Source: a virus
Direction: 5' to 3' (one strand)
DNA length: 25,266 nucleotides
IMG/VR virus record: IMGVR_UViG_3300044678_000229
Span: 1-25,266 of that record
Shown in pieces: positions 14,080-21,481 of the stretch. Under the pieces are notes generated by a model. That model was not told the DNA's origin and did no database searches. It saw only the letters and a program-made list of their open reading frames with translations. Each line of letters begins with the position of its first letter. The stretch's first letter is position 1. Both the position numbers and the translations under genes were made by a program.

Positions 14080-14113
14080 TGCAACCCCTGAAACTTTGAA
14101 AGCGAAACGCAAA

Positions 14114-14695
14114 ATGCTAAACCTCTCTTCTGCTGGCGGCTCTGGAAACTACATCCGCTTTTCTCCACAAGCAAACGCTTGGACAAACAATCTCGGTGAA
14201 GAAATCCAACTCAAGAAAGTTGTGTTCGACATCAATGATGTGCAAACAGGTTGGCTGGCACTCGGTGTCGGACTGCGCGATTGGCAAGCCGATGCAACGC
14301 TTGGCAAGAAAGGAGCACAGCCGTCCCCCGACCACAAGCGCGGATTCATCGTCAAGTTTTACAACAAGGAAATCGGTTTGGTGGAATGGTCATCGAATGG
14401 CGTAGGTCCGAACATGGGGCTTGAGGTCATGTACACCGCCTGCGCTGCACAGCAAGCCGCCAATGTGGGTAAGTTGCCTGTGCTGGAGTACACCGGCAGC
14501 AAACTGGAAAAGATCGGCAAGGGCACGACACGCATCCCAGCGTTCAACATCATCAGTTGGATTGATCGTCCCGCTGGCATGGACTCTGAAGGTGCTGATC
14601 ACTCAGCGCCATTCAGCGCACCGGCTGCTGCACCAGTTGCAGCGCCAGCGAAGTCAGTGATGGCCGCAGCCGTGGCTGATGACGAAATGTTTTAA
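14114..14695 (+). CDS. Phage SSB-like DNA-binding protein
   Basis: A 193-residue protein. ATG 14114 is preferred; a TTG at 14096 would add six residues. The sequence holds OB-like strands (NYIRFSPQANAWT, EEIQLKKVVFDINDVQTGWL, GFIVKFYN, GLVEWSSNG), then an Ala/Pro-rich linker (SAPAAAPVAAPAKS) and an acidic DDEMF tip. That layout mirrors bacterial SSB, whose acidic DDDIPF-type tail recruits partners. It lies between the recombination nuclease and the primase-helicase, consistent with coating single-stranded DNA. It is the last gene before a strong terminator. It does not resemble canonical SSB in detail, so the assignment is by architecture and context. Confidence 0.65.
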   Translation: MLNLSSAGGSGNYIRFSPQANAWTNNLGEEIQLKKVVFDINDVQTGWLALGVGLRDWQADATLGKKGAQPSPDHKRGFIVKFYNKEIGLVEWSSNGVGPNMGLEVMYTACAAQQAANVGKLPVLEYTGSKLEKIGKGTTRIPAFNIISWIDRPAGMDSEGADHSAPFSAPAAAPVAAPAKSVMAAAVADDEMF

Positions 14696-14711
14696 CTGAT
14701 TGGCTTTAAGC

Positions 14712-14740
14712 ACCGCTGGCTAACCCCAGCGGTTTTTTTT
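14712..14740 (+). terminator. Intrinsic terminator after SSB-like gene
   Basis: ACCGCTGG (14712-14719) pairs perfectly with CCAGCGGT (14726-14733) around the six-base loop CTAACC and runs into eight T residues. It should end the middle operon. The primase-helicase ATG follows 22 bases later, too close for a separate promoter downstream of it. Confidence 0.9.
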
Positions 14741-14762
14741 CCTCTAAAAAAATGGCAGCTAA

Positions 14763-16829
14763 ATGCAAGCAGAACAAATAGCCAAGCAGCTCGGCAACGC
14801 GAAGAAAGCAAACGGTCAATGGGTGGCTAGTTGCCCTGTTCCGAGTCACGGCAAAGGCAACGGCGACAAGAATCCAAGTCTCAGCATCGACATCAATGAT
14901 GAGGGCAAGCCCTTATTCCACTGTCATGGTGGTTGCTCACAAGAGGATGTCTTTCACACCATCAGAGCACTCAATCTGCTTCCCGAACTCTTGGACAAGC
15001 CTGACCCACTCGCCAACATCAGACCCATTCCGCGCAACATACTGGAACAAGAGTGGGCGTATCAGGATGAGGACAGACAGACAGTGTTTGTCAAGCAGCG
15101 GTACAAGATAGGGGAGTCTGGAAAGACTTATAGACTCTACAAAGTTGATAGTGATGGCAGACGCTCCACAACGCTTGGAGACGCACGCATCGTGCCGTAC
15201 AACTTGCCTGCACTCTTAGACGCGAAGACAGCGGGGCGCAATGTCTTCTTGGTAGAGGGCGAGAAGGCAGCGGATGCGATCAAGTCAATCGGCATGATCG
15301 CCACCACCGCGCACACTGGCGCCGGATCATGGCCAGCCGCCATCACCGAATACTTTGCCGGAGCGCAAGTCATCATCGTGCCGGACAACGATGTGGCGGG
15401 TTGGGGTTATGCATATAAGGCTGCCGAGGCAATCTTGCCCATCGTCAAGTCACTGAAGGTAGTTGACCTCGGACTGCAAGGCCAAGGTGACGATGCCTTT
15501 GAATTCATTGAGGCGGGTGGCGGTAGAGCCGAGCTGGTGGCGCTGGTCAAGGCAGCGGCAGCCATCACATCGCTGGATCAGTTAACGATGCCCGAACGAT
15601 TGAATCCGATCACCAGTGCAGCAACACAGTTGCCGCAGACACCGCAAGCACCGTCAGAGTTTGACATTGCAAAGGAATTCGAGTCAGAACCACCAGCACC
15701 ACCAAAGCCGTCAAAGCAAATACAGATCGAGCATTGGGACAGCATCCAAGACGAGCCGGTGAAGTGGTTGATTGATGGCGTGTTGCCGGTTGGCGCATTC
15801 AGTGCGCTCTATGGACCGCCAGGCTCATTCAAGTCGTTCATTGCCTTGGACATTGCACACGCCATCGCCACAGGAACGCCGTGGATGGACAGAGAGGTCA
15901 ACGAGGCAGGTGCGGTGCTGTACATCGCAGGCGAGGGCTTTGGCGGTATCGGCGCAAGGATCAAGGCACTCAAGATTCACCACCGAACAGAGAGTGGCGC
16001 ACCGATCTATGTGGTCAGGCATCAACTCAATCTCAGATCAAGCATCGAAGACTTCAACGCGCTGGTGCTGGCCATCGAACAGCTTGTGCAGCAGTCGGGT
16101 ATCGAATTCAAGCAGATCGTCATAGACACGCTGGCCAGAGCCTTTGGCGGTGGCAACGAGAACTCCAGTGAGGATATGGGAGCGTTCATCACAGCCTGTG
16201 GACGCATTCAGCAGATCGTGCAGGACTGTGGGCTGATGATCTTGCACCACAGTGGAAAGGATGCCACCAAAGGACTGCGCGGTCACTCCAGCCTACTCGG
16301 GGCAGTGGACACCGAGCTGGAGCTGCTCAGATTCGAAGACAGCATGAAAGGAATCGTCACCATCAGCAAGCAAAAGGACGGTGCGGACAACGACAGGATC
16401 GGCTTTGAGATGGTCACGGTGGAGCTGCCAGCGCCACAAGGATCACTCCAGATCGGTGAGCCGCAGACCAGTTTGGCCGTCAACCCATGCGAACTCGGGC
16501 AGTTTGACGCGCTGAAAAGGGACGCAAAAGGTGCGTCCAGCAACGCAGGACACGGCAAGAATCAGGTCTTGTCGCTCCAATGCTTGGAAAATGCGATTAA
16601 GAAGAATGGCTTCTTGAAGTTAATCGAAGGTTCACAGCGTATGGTGGTGGATTTGAAGCACTGGAGAGAGGAATTGTGGTCAAAGATGGGGTGCACAGAT
16701 GAGGATAAGGACAGCTTCAAGGTCACTTGGCAGCGGGTTAGGAAGGACTTGTCCAGACATGGACATGGACAGATCAGCGATGGATTTGCGTGGTTGACCG
16801 TCAAAAGTGAATCAAGCGAATCGTTCTGA
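14763..16829 (+). CDS. Primase-helicase (zinc finger, TOPRIM, RepA/RecA-like ATPase)
   Basis: A 688-residue fusion. Residues 24-58 hold a zinc-binding CHC2-like finger (CPVPSH ... FHCHGGC). VFLVEGEKAADAI (161-173) and VIIVPDNDVAGW (203-214) are the TOPRIM Glu and DxD motifs. After a Pro-rich linker (about 290-320), GPPGSFKSF (351-359) is the Walker A loop of a RepA/hexameric helicase domain, YIAGEGFGGI (387-396) follows it, IVIDTL (452-457) is Walker B, and LMILHHSGKDATKGLRGHSS (491-510) is the sensor/DNA-loop region. It would unwind DNA and prime replication. The start is ATG 14763 with only a weak ribosome site. The GGAACA array lies just downstream. Confidence 0.9.
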   Translation: MQAEQIAKQLGNAKKANGQWVASCPVPSHGKGNGDKNPSLSIDINDEGKPLFHCHGGCSQEDVFHTIRALNLLPELLDKPDPLANIRPIPRNILEQEWAYQDEDRQTVFVKQRYKIGESGKTYRLYKVDSDGRRSTTLGDARIVPYNLPALLDAKTAGRNVFLVEGEKAADAIKSIGMIATTAHTGAGSWPAAITEYFAGAQVIIVPDNDVAGWGYAYKAAEAILPIVKSLKVVDLGLQGQGDDAFEFIEAGGGRAELVALVKAAAAITSLDQLTMPERLNPITSAATQLPQTPQAPSEFDIAKEFESEPPAPPKPSKQIQIEHWDSIQDEPVKWLIDGVLPVGAFSALYGPPGSFKSFIALDIAHAIATGTPWMDREVNEAGAVLYIAGEGFGGIGARIKALKIHHRTESGAPIYVVRHQLNLRSSIEDFNALVLAIEQLVQQSGIEFKQIVIDTLARAFGGGNENSSEDMGAFITACGRIQQIVQDCGLMILHHSGKDATKGLRGHSSLLGAVDTELELLRFEDSMKGIVTISKQKDGADNDRIGFEMVTVELPAPQGSLQIGEPQTSLAVNPCELGQFDALKRDAKGASSNAGHGKNQVLSLQCLENAIKKNGFLKLIEGSQRMVVDLKHWREELWSKMGCTDEDKDSFKVTWQRVRKDLSRHGHGQISDGFAWLTVKSESSESF

Positions 16830-16846
16830 GGCTGTATGAATATACA

Positions 16847-16956
16847 GGGAACAGGGAACAAACAAGGAACAAAAGGGGAACAAATGTTCCGCACAAGGGA
16901 ACAGGAACAAACCGAGAGTCTAGGACTCGGAGGTTTGTTCCCTGTTGTGTGTTCCC
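16847..16956. repeat. GGAACA repeat array with long hairpin (candidate origin)
   Basis: A 155-base gap after the primase-helicase holds six direct GGAACA units (16848, 16855, 16866, 16877, 16898, 16904) and three inverted TGTTCC units (16885, 16936, 16950). GGAACA-AA-TGTTCC (16877-16890) is an inverted pair. GGAACAAACC (16904-16913) and GGTTTGTTCC (16932-16941) form a perfect 10-base inverted repeat enclosing GAGTC-TAG-GACTC. Such arrays next to a replication gene often bind an initiator. A role as a structured 3' end or control element of the transcript is the alternative. Confidence 0.6.
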
Positions 16957-16984
16957 TATTTGCAACAAAACGAAGGAAAGCGTA

Positions 16985-17659
16985 ATGGCAACAAAGAAGT
17001 CACTCAGACAGCATCCAGTGGTGGTGAGTCCAAGTCCACAAGCAGATGCGTGGACGGTTTATGTGCAATCAAGGTTGGTGGAACTGGAGGCAGCGAAAGC
17101 GGCCAGCGATAGGAAATGGGGAGAAAATCGACTGATTACTTTAGTAGACAGTGAGTTGAGGGAGAAATTCTGGACGCAGAACGGCAGATTGCACCAAGCG
17201 ATTGCGTCAAAGGATCATGCGAAATTCGATTCCAGTCTGGCGGGGATGATCAGGGCTTATGGCGTGTTGGATCAGTGGGCAGCAGATCAAGGCATCACGC
17301 CAGCCAACGATCAGATTCCGAGAATCGAGTGGGAGATGCAGACAGGTCAGGTCATGGTCATTGTCAGGACGGTCAACGAGACGCTGGCTATGCAGCGGGA
17401 GAGACAGGAACTGAGCAACCATTGCATTTGGAGCATGGAAGAGCTGGAGGTGATCTTCAACGATCCGCTGGTGCAAGAAATCATCAAGGTCAAAGCCTTT
17501 GATCCAACCGCCAAGGTGGTCAGCTTCAAAGCCAACAAAATCGGTGGAGAATCAGGCTTTGACGACTTCCCAGATGACCTTGAGGTGCTGGACGGTCCAC
17601 CAGCAGAAAAGAAATTCAACAGCAAACAAGCGGAGAGGTTCAAAAATGGAACAAATTAA
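16985..17659 (+). CDS. Conserved-looking phage protein of unknown function upstream of terminase
   Basis: A 224-residue protein. ATG 16985 is chosen because AAGGAAAG precedes it; a GTG at 16949 would fall in the repeat array. The N-terminus is basic (MATKKSLRQHPVVVSPSPQA). A helical centre (RLVELEAAKAASDRKWGENR ... LHQAIASKDHAKFDSSLAGM) is followed by a beta-like stretch (RIEWEMQTGQVMVIVRTVN) and an acidic tail (GFDDFPDDLEVLDGPP). I did not recognise a family. Position just before the small terminase suggests a DNA packaging or late regulatory role. It overlaps the next peptide gene by 14 bases. Confidence 0.65.
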   Translation: MATKKSLRQHPVVVSPSPQADAWTVYVQSRLVELEAAKAASDRKWGENRLITLVDSELREKFWTQNGRLHQAIASKDHAKFDSSLAGMIRAYGVLDQWAADQGITPANDQIPRIEWEMQTGQVMVIVRTVNETLAMQRERQELSNHCIWSMEELEVIFNDPLVQEIIKVKAFDPTAKVVSFKANKIGGESGFDDFPDDLEVLDGPPAEKKFNSKQAERFKNGTN

Positions 17660-17735
17660 GCGATTAGGGGCTTTGATCAAGGAAAAGGTACTGGACATCG
17701 TCCAGCGGATTAAAACGGCTTTAAAGCGGGTCTGA
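17646..17735 (+). CDS. 29-residue amphipathic peptide
   Basis: ATG 17646 to TGA 17735 encodes MEQIKRLGALIKEKVLDIVQ followed by RIKTALKRV. Hydrophobic residues recur at i, i+3/i+4 and the other face carries eight Lys/Arg, so it would form one cationic amphipathic helix. It fills exactly the gap between the preceding gene (14-base overlap) and the small terminase (start two bases after the stop). It may be a real membrane-active or regulatory peptide, or only a translational-coupling leader. Confidence 0.4.
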   Translation: MEQIKRLGALIKEKVLDIVQRIKTALKRV

Positions 17736-17737
17736 GC

Positions 17738-18172
17738 GTGGTTGGTAACCCAAAACGAAGACAGGACATTGCTTTTCTCAACGATATGCCCGAAGAGATG
17801 ATCTTCAGCATGGTGGAAAGCGGGAAAAGCATTGCCAACATCTGCATCGAACTCGGGATCAGCAAGCGTGCGCTCGATGACTGGATTGAAGAAAATGATC
17901 ACGGTGCTATGATTGCGCGTGCGCGCACGCGTGCAGCAGACCTTTTGGCGTGTGAGACGGTGGAGATCGCGGACGGCATGGATGTCGATCACGCGCAGCG
18001 CGATGTCCAGCGCATCCGAACGCGCCAGTGGCTGGCTGAACGGTGGGATCAGAAGACTTATGGCTTACAAAAAGCCGCGCAAATCAACATCAATGTCCAA
18101 GACCTACGCATGGCGGCATTGCGCCATACCGAGGTGCTCGAGGACTTATCCACAGAAAATCGCAATGGTTAA
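17738..18172 (+). CDS. terS: Small terminase subunit
   Basis: A 144-residue protein from GTG 17738. Residues 29-52 form a helix-turn-helix (SGKSIANICIELGISKRALD), followed by DWIEENDH, RTRAADLLACETVEIADG and RIRTRQWLAERWDQKTYG. This order is typical of the Sf6/P22-like TerS family, which recognises the packaging site and recruits the large subunit. The large terminase follows after a 284-base non-coding region, an unusually long gap for this pair. The 3' end of the gene contains a perfect DnaA box. Confidence 0.85.
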   Translation: MVGNPKRRQDIAFLNDMPEEMIFSMVESGKSIANICIELGISKRALDDWIEENDHGAMIARARTRAADLLACETVEIADGMDVDHAQRDVQRIRTRQWLAERWDQKTYGLQKAAQININVQDLRMAALRHTEVLEDLSTENRNG

Positions 18173-18339
18173 GCACATTGGCCTGTGCATAACTGCAAAG
18201 TGCCTGCTGATTGAGCAGAAACAGGTCAGTTATCCACAATTGACTTAACATAATGGACATCGTGTTAAATGGATATTGTCAGCAATCTGTAAGAAAGCAT
18301 ATGAATCAACGACTTAGTGATGCATACCCCTGTGGATAT
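18146..18339. other. DnaA-box cluster and AT-rich segment, candidate replication origin
   Basis: Three sites match TTATNCACA exactly: TTATCCACA at 18146-18154 and 18230-18238, and TGTGCATAA (reverse strand) at 18184-18192. Two more have one mismatch: TTAAGCACA at 18169-18177 and TGTGGATAT (reverse) at 18331-18339. The row 18241-18300 is only 33% GC (20 of 60), like a DNA unwinding element. Outside this cluster one exact match was noticed, at about 698 inside a coding gene. This resembles a host-DnaA-responsive origin or a DnaA-binding control site. Confidence 0.55.
18276..18305 (+). promoter_or_regulatory. Weak candidate promoter before large terminase
   Basis: TTGTCA (18276-18281), an 18-base spacer and TATGAA (18300-18305) give a plausible sigma70-type promoter in the terS-terL gap. 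It matches the consensus only moderately, so it is offered as a candidate for late head-gene transcription. Confidence 0.25.
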
Positions 18340-18350
18340 CTTTTCGCTGT

Positions 18351-18436
18351 AAAGTGGGCGCGGCCTGCGCCTGGCGCGGCGCGATGCCCCCCCTTGCGCG
18401 TTTGCGGCGGGGGCGGCTGATGACGCAGCCAAACAC
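18351..18436. other. GC-rich block with inverted repeats between terminase genes (possible packaging site)
   Basis: The row 18361-18420 is 82% GC (49 of 60), against 33% a hundred bases upstream. It contains GCCCCC ... GGGGGC and GGCTG-ATGACG-CAGCC inverted repeats and several GCGC clusters. No coding frame is evident. Packaging start sites commonly lie at or near terminase genes, so this is a candidate cos/pac region; direct evidence is lacking. Confidence 0.35.
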
Positions 18437-18456
18437 CTACCGAATCCCATAACCCG

Positions 18457-19929
18457 ATGACCACCACCCCTACCCCCACTGCCACAAAGAAGGCCGCCCC
18501 GAAAAAAATTTCCAATGATTTGGTGGCCAATAACCCTTTTGTCGAATTCGTCAAGCTGTACAAGCACAACCCTGTCCTATTCGTCCGCGAGGTGCTCAAC
18601 ACTGAGCCTGACCAGTGGCAGATTGAATTCTTGAATCACATTGCCAATGGCAACCGCCGTATCTCGGTGAGGTCTGGACATGGCGTTGGCAAGTCCACCG
18701 CTGCGAGCTGGGCGATGATTTGGTATTTGTTCTTGCGCTTTCCGGTCAAGGTGGTGGTGACAGCACCGACCAGTTCACAGCTCTACGATGCCTTATTTGC
18801 CGAGGTCAAGCGTTGGGTGAAGGTGCTGCCGCCAATGCTGGCCGAGCAATTGGATGTGAAGCAAGACCGTATTGAGGTGATTGGCGCAAACGAGGAGGCG
18901 TTCATCTCGGCCAGAACTTCCCGCGCCGAGCAGCCCGAAGCCTTGCAGGGGGTGCACTCTGACAATGTGATGCTGGTGGGGGATGAGGCTTCCGGTATAC
19001 CTGAGAAGGTGTTCGAGGCGGCCAGCGGAAGTATGTCCGGACATAACGCCGTGACGCTGTTACTTGGCAATCCGGTGCGTTCCAGCGGCTTCTTTTACGA
19101 CACCCACAACCGTCTGGCGGGGGATTGGGTGACGATGAAGGTGAGTTGCGCCGACTCGCCCCGCGTCAGTGAGGCGTACATCGAGGAGATGAAGGCGCGT
19201 TACGGTGAGGACTCCAATGCCTACCGCATCCGCGTCTTGGGTGAGTTTCCGAAGAGTGACGAAGATACCGTCATCCCCATGGAATTGCTGGACTTGGCGA
19301 TGAATCGGGATGTAGAGGCGAGTCCTTACGCGCCATTGGTGTGGGGCTTGGATGTGGCACGCTTTGGCTCGGACCGTTCCGCATTGTGCAAAAGGCGGGG
19401 GAATGCGGTGACTGAGCCGATCAAGACTTGGAAGAATCTGGATTTGATGCAACTGACGGGTGCGGTGGTGGCTGAGTTTGAGATATTGCCGCCATCTGAG
19501 AGGCCGACAGAGATACTGGTTGACAGCATTGGACTTGGCGCTGGCGTGGTTGACCGTCTTAGAGAGTTGAATCTGCCAGCTCGCGGCATCAATGTGTCTG
19601 AGAGTCCAGCCATGGGTACGACTTACCGCAACTTAAAGGCCGAGCTTTGGTACAAGGCCAAGTCGTGGCTTGAGGCGCGGGACTGCCGTCTGCCAAAGGA
19701 TGAGCTGCTGATTGCTGAGTTGGCGACAGTCAGGTATTCGTTTACCTCTAACGGCAAGATTCAGATTGAGGGTAAAGATGAGATCAGAAAGCGTGGTTTG
19801 GCCTCGCCAGACAAGGCTGATGCTTTTTGCTTGACCTTTGCTTCTGATGCTGTGATTGGCATGATGGGGTCAAAGGCCAGCACGAAGTGGAGTCAACCAT
19901 TGAAAAGAAACCTATCAAGGGTTGCATAA
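18457..19929 (+). CDS. terL: Large terminase subunit (packaging ATPase-nuclease)
   Basis: A 490-residue protein. Walker A GHGVGKST (74-81), Walker B VMLVGDEA (171-178, with D176/E177) and the coupling motif LLLGNP (201-206) define the ATPase. The RNase H-like nuclease shows GLDVARFG (298-304, Asp299), VDSIGLGAGVVDRL (355-368, Asp356) and SPDKADAFCLTF (450-461, Asp452/Asp455). It pumps DNA into the prohead and cuts it. The ATG is the first in frame, but no ribosome site precedes it. The start has a Thr/Pro-rich tail (TTTPTPTATKKAAPKK). Confidence 0.95.
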   Translation: MTTTPTPTATKKAAPKKISNDLVANNPFVEFVKLYKHNPVLFVREVLNTEPDQWQIEFLNHIANGNRRISVRSGHGVGKSTAASWAMIWYLFLRFPVKVVVTAPTSSQLYDALFAEVKRWVKVLPPMLAEQLDVKQDRIEVIGANEEAFISARTSRAEQPEALQGVHSDNVMLVGDEASGIPEKVFEAASGSMSGHNAVTLLLGNPVRSSGFFYDTHNRLAGDWVTMKVSCADSPRVSEAYIEEMKARYGEDSNAYRIRVLGEFPKSDEDTVIPMELLDLAMNRDVEASPYAPLVWGLDVARFGSDRSALCKRRGNAVTEPIKTWKNLDLMQLTGAVVAEFEILPPSERPTEILVDSIGLGAGVVDRLRELNLPARGINVSESPAMGTTYRNLKAELWYKAKSWLEARDCRLPKDELLIAELATVRYSFTSNGKIQIEGKDEIRKRGLASPDKADAFCLTFASDAVIGMMGSKASTKWSQPLKRNLSRVA

Positions 19930-19952
19930 TTCGTTTATTCAAGGAGTAACGC

Positions 19953-20147
19953 ATGAAGATGACCAAGGCACAAAAGAAAGTCGGTTCTGTAATGAAGGAG
20001 TACAAGGAAGGCACATTGCACTCTGGCAAAGGCGGCAAAGTAGTCAAGAATCCACGCCAAGCGGTGGCTATTGCTTTGAGTTCTGCCAAGATGCCCATGC
20101 GCGGTGCGCGTACAGCGAAGAACATGAAGACCAAGGGGATGCGTTAA
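19953..20147 (+). CDS. DUF6496-like small basic protein
   Basis: A 64-residue basic protein with AAGGAGTAACGC before the ATG. The core KKVGSVMKEYKEGTLHSGKG ... VKNPRQAVAIALSSA matches the pattern of DUF6496 (VG.VM.E...G.LHSG......v..r.QAiAIALS.A), which is frequent in phages and prophages. Function is unknown; basic charge suggests nucleic-acid contact. Its stop overlaps the next start by one base (TAATG). Confidence 0.8.
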   Translation: MKMTKAQKKVGSVMKEYKEGTLHSGKGGKVVKNPRQAVAIALSSAKMPMRGARTAKNMKTKGMR

Positions 20148-20635
20148 TGGCTACGCTCAAGCGCACCATGGATCAGGCCATGGACCAAGATGAGGGTTAC
20201 GAGGATGGCGAAAGCTGCCCCATGTCCACACAAGACATCACGCTGAACTTGAAGAATCGCGCCAAGGCGATTGAGTCTGCGAACTACGGTCCTGAGAATC
20301 CTGCGCTGCCCAACAAGCAGTATTGGATGCAGATGGCCAAAGAGTGGGGCGTTGACGCTGAAGACGCAAAGATGAGCCGCTGCGGTAACTGTGCGGCCTT
20401 TGATCAGGAAAAGTCGATGCTTGATTGCATTGCCAAGGGCATTGGCGATGAGGGCGACCCTTGGGCGGTGATTGATGGCGGTGACTTGGGTTACTGCGAG
20501 ATATTCGACTTCAAGTGCGCGGCCAGCCGCACCTGCTCGGCTTGGGTGGTGGATGAAGAAGGCGAGAGCGAAGATGAGGGCGAGATGCCTGAGTCACTTT
20601 TAACGATCAAGATTGGAGTCAAAGGTGAAGACTAA
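20147..20635 (+). CDS. Cysteine-rich conserved phage protein
   Basis: A 162-residue protein. ATG 20147, directly on the upstream stop, is chosen because a longer frame from 19922 would cover the preceding gene. Residues about 80-150 carry seven Cys: CGNCAAF, LDCIAKG, GYCEIFDFKCAASRTC. The W-D aromatic SAWVV closing segment follows. Regular spacing suggests a metal site (zinc or Fe-S). A similar protein is often found between terminase and portal genes in phages of this type, from memory. The ends are strongly acidic (DEGYEDGES; EEGESEDEGEMPE). Function is unknown. Confidence 0.75.
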   Translation: MATLKRTMDQAMDQDEGYEDGESCPMSTQDITLNLKNRAKAIESANYGPENPALPNKQYWMQMAKEWGVDAEDAKMSRCGNCAAFDQEKSMLDCIAKGIGDEGDPWAVIDGGDLGYCEIFDFKCAASRTCSAWVVDEEGESEDEGEMPESLLTIKIGVKGED

Positions 20636-20786
20636 GCCTAGTTTGTACTCAAACATTAACGCCAAGCAAAAACGCATCGCCGCAGGTTCTGGCGAGAAGA
20701 TGAACAAAGTGGGATCAAAGGCAGCGCCATCCGCTGCCGACTTCAAGTTGGCGGCCAAGACCGCCAAGAAGAAGCCGAAGAAGTGA
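20625..20786 (+). CDS. Small basic phage protein (MKTKPSLY type)
   Basis: A 53-residue product from GTG 20625, with GGAG six bases upstream, overlapping the previous gene by 11 bases. The sequence MKTKPSLYSNINAKQKRIAA is followed by GSGEKMNKVGSKAAPSAADF and ends in a lysine-rich tail (KTAKKKPKK). The SLY.NI.AK.KRIAAGSGE.M...GSK.AP pattern is common in phages next to head genes. It probably binds DNA or the packaged complex; no function is known. Confidence 0.7.
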   Translation: MKTKPSLYSNINAKQKRIAAGSGEKMNKVGSKAAPSAADFKLAAKTAKKKPKK

Positions 20787-21481
20787 TCTCTCCCATATGC
20801 ATTTCAACGGTACACGGCAAAGGTTTGCGGGTGATGCTCACAAGCATTGCCGAATATTGTCCCGAAGTGCCTGTCTATTTGCGCGGTCCAGAGTCCATTA
20901 TTGGCGGCTTTGACGCTGACTTGAAGGTCTTTGGTGCACCGCACAATTTCGGTGAGGATTACAACGACATCATGGACCGTGCCTTTGCCGATGGCTTTGA
21001 GTCAGTGATCTGCGCCAACGATGACATCGTGCTGACACCAACGAGCTACCGTCTGCTGATGGAGGATGTCAAGCAGTTGAAAGAGGAAACCGGCGAGCCT
21101 GTGGGTTGGGTTTCAGCGCGTTGTGATGCTGCCAGACCTGTGCAAAATGTGCGCTCTAATCCCTTTGGGCAGCAGTTGCACTACTTCAAGTACCCCTATG
21201 AGGACGCAATTGTGCCGCTGGAATGCCCATCCCCTATCTTTGCATGGATTGAGCGCGATGCGTGGGAGGCTGCGAAATTTCCACCGCTGAATTGGTACTC
21301 CGATGATGTGCACTGCGAGGATTTGAGAAAAGCAGGCTTTCACCACTACCTGAGTCGGTCATATGTGCACCACATTGGCAGCCAGACTGTGGGCATGAAC
21401 GGTGACGCACTGACCAAGGCTGCCATTCCATGGCTTTTAAAGAACAGGCCAGACTATGCCAAGCAATGGTTTAACTCTTAA
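20783..21481 (+). CDS. GT-A-type glycosyltransferase
   Basis: A 232-residue protein from GTG 20783, overlapping the upstream stop as GTGA. The order PICISTVHGKGLRVMLTSI (nucleotide-sugar strand), VICANDDIVL (76-84, an acidic metal-binding motif like DxD), IFAWIERDAWE and HHIGSQTVG (about 196-204) matches phage GT-A-fold glycosyltransferases. It could modify phage or host surface sugars, or a modified base in phage DNA. It is paired with a methyltransferase inside the head-gene block, an unusual place for either. The target cannot be told from sequence. Confidence 0.75.
   Translation: MISPICISTVHGKGLRVMLTSIAEYCPEVPVYLRGPESIIGGFDADLKVFGAPHNFGEDYNDIMDRAFADGFESVICANDDIVLTPTSYRLLMEDVKQLKEETGEPVGWVSARCDAARPVQNVRSNPFGQQLHYFKYPYEDAIVPLECPSPIFAWIERDAWEAAKFPPLNWYSDDVHCEDLRKAGFHHYLSRSYVHHIGSQTVGMNGDALTKAAIPWLLKNRPDYAKQWFNS

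Noticed and set aside
16847-16956. CRISPR array
   Set aside because: Units are six to seven bases long with irregular, very short spacing and mixed orientation; no cas genes.
17552-17992. 146-codon minus-strand open frame over terS start
   Set aside because: It crosses three sense genes including terS; no recognisable domain.
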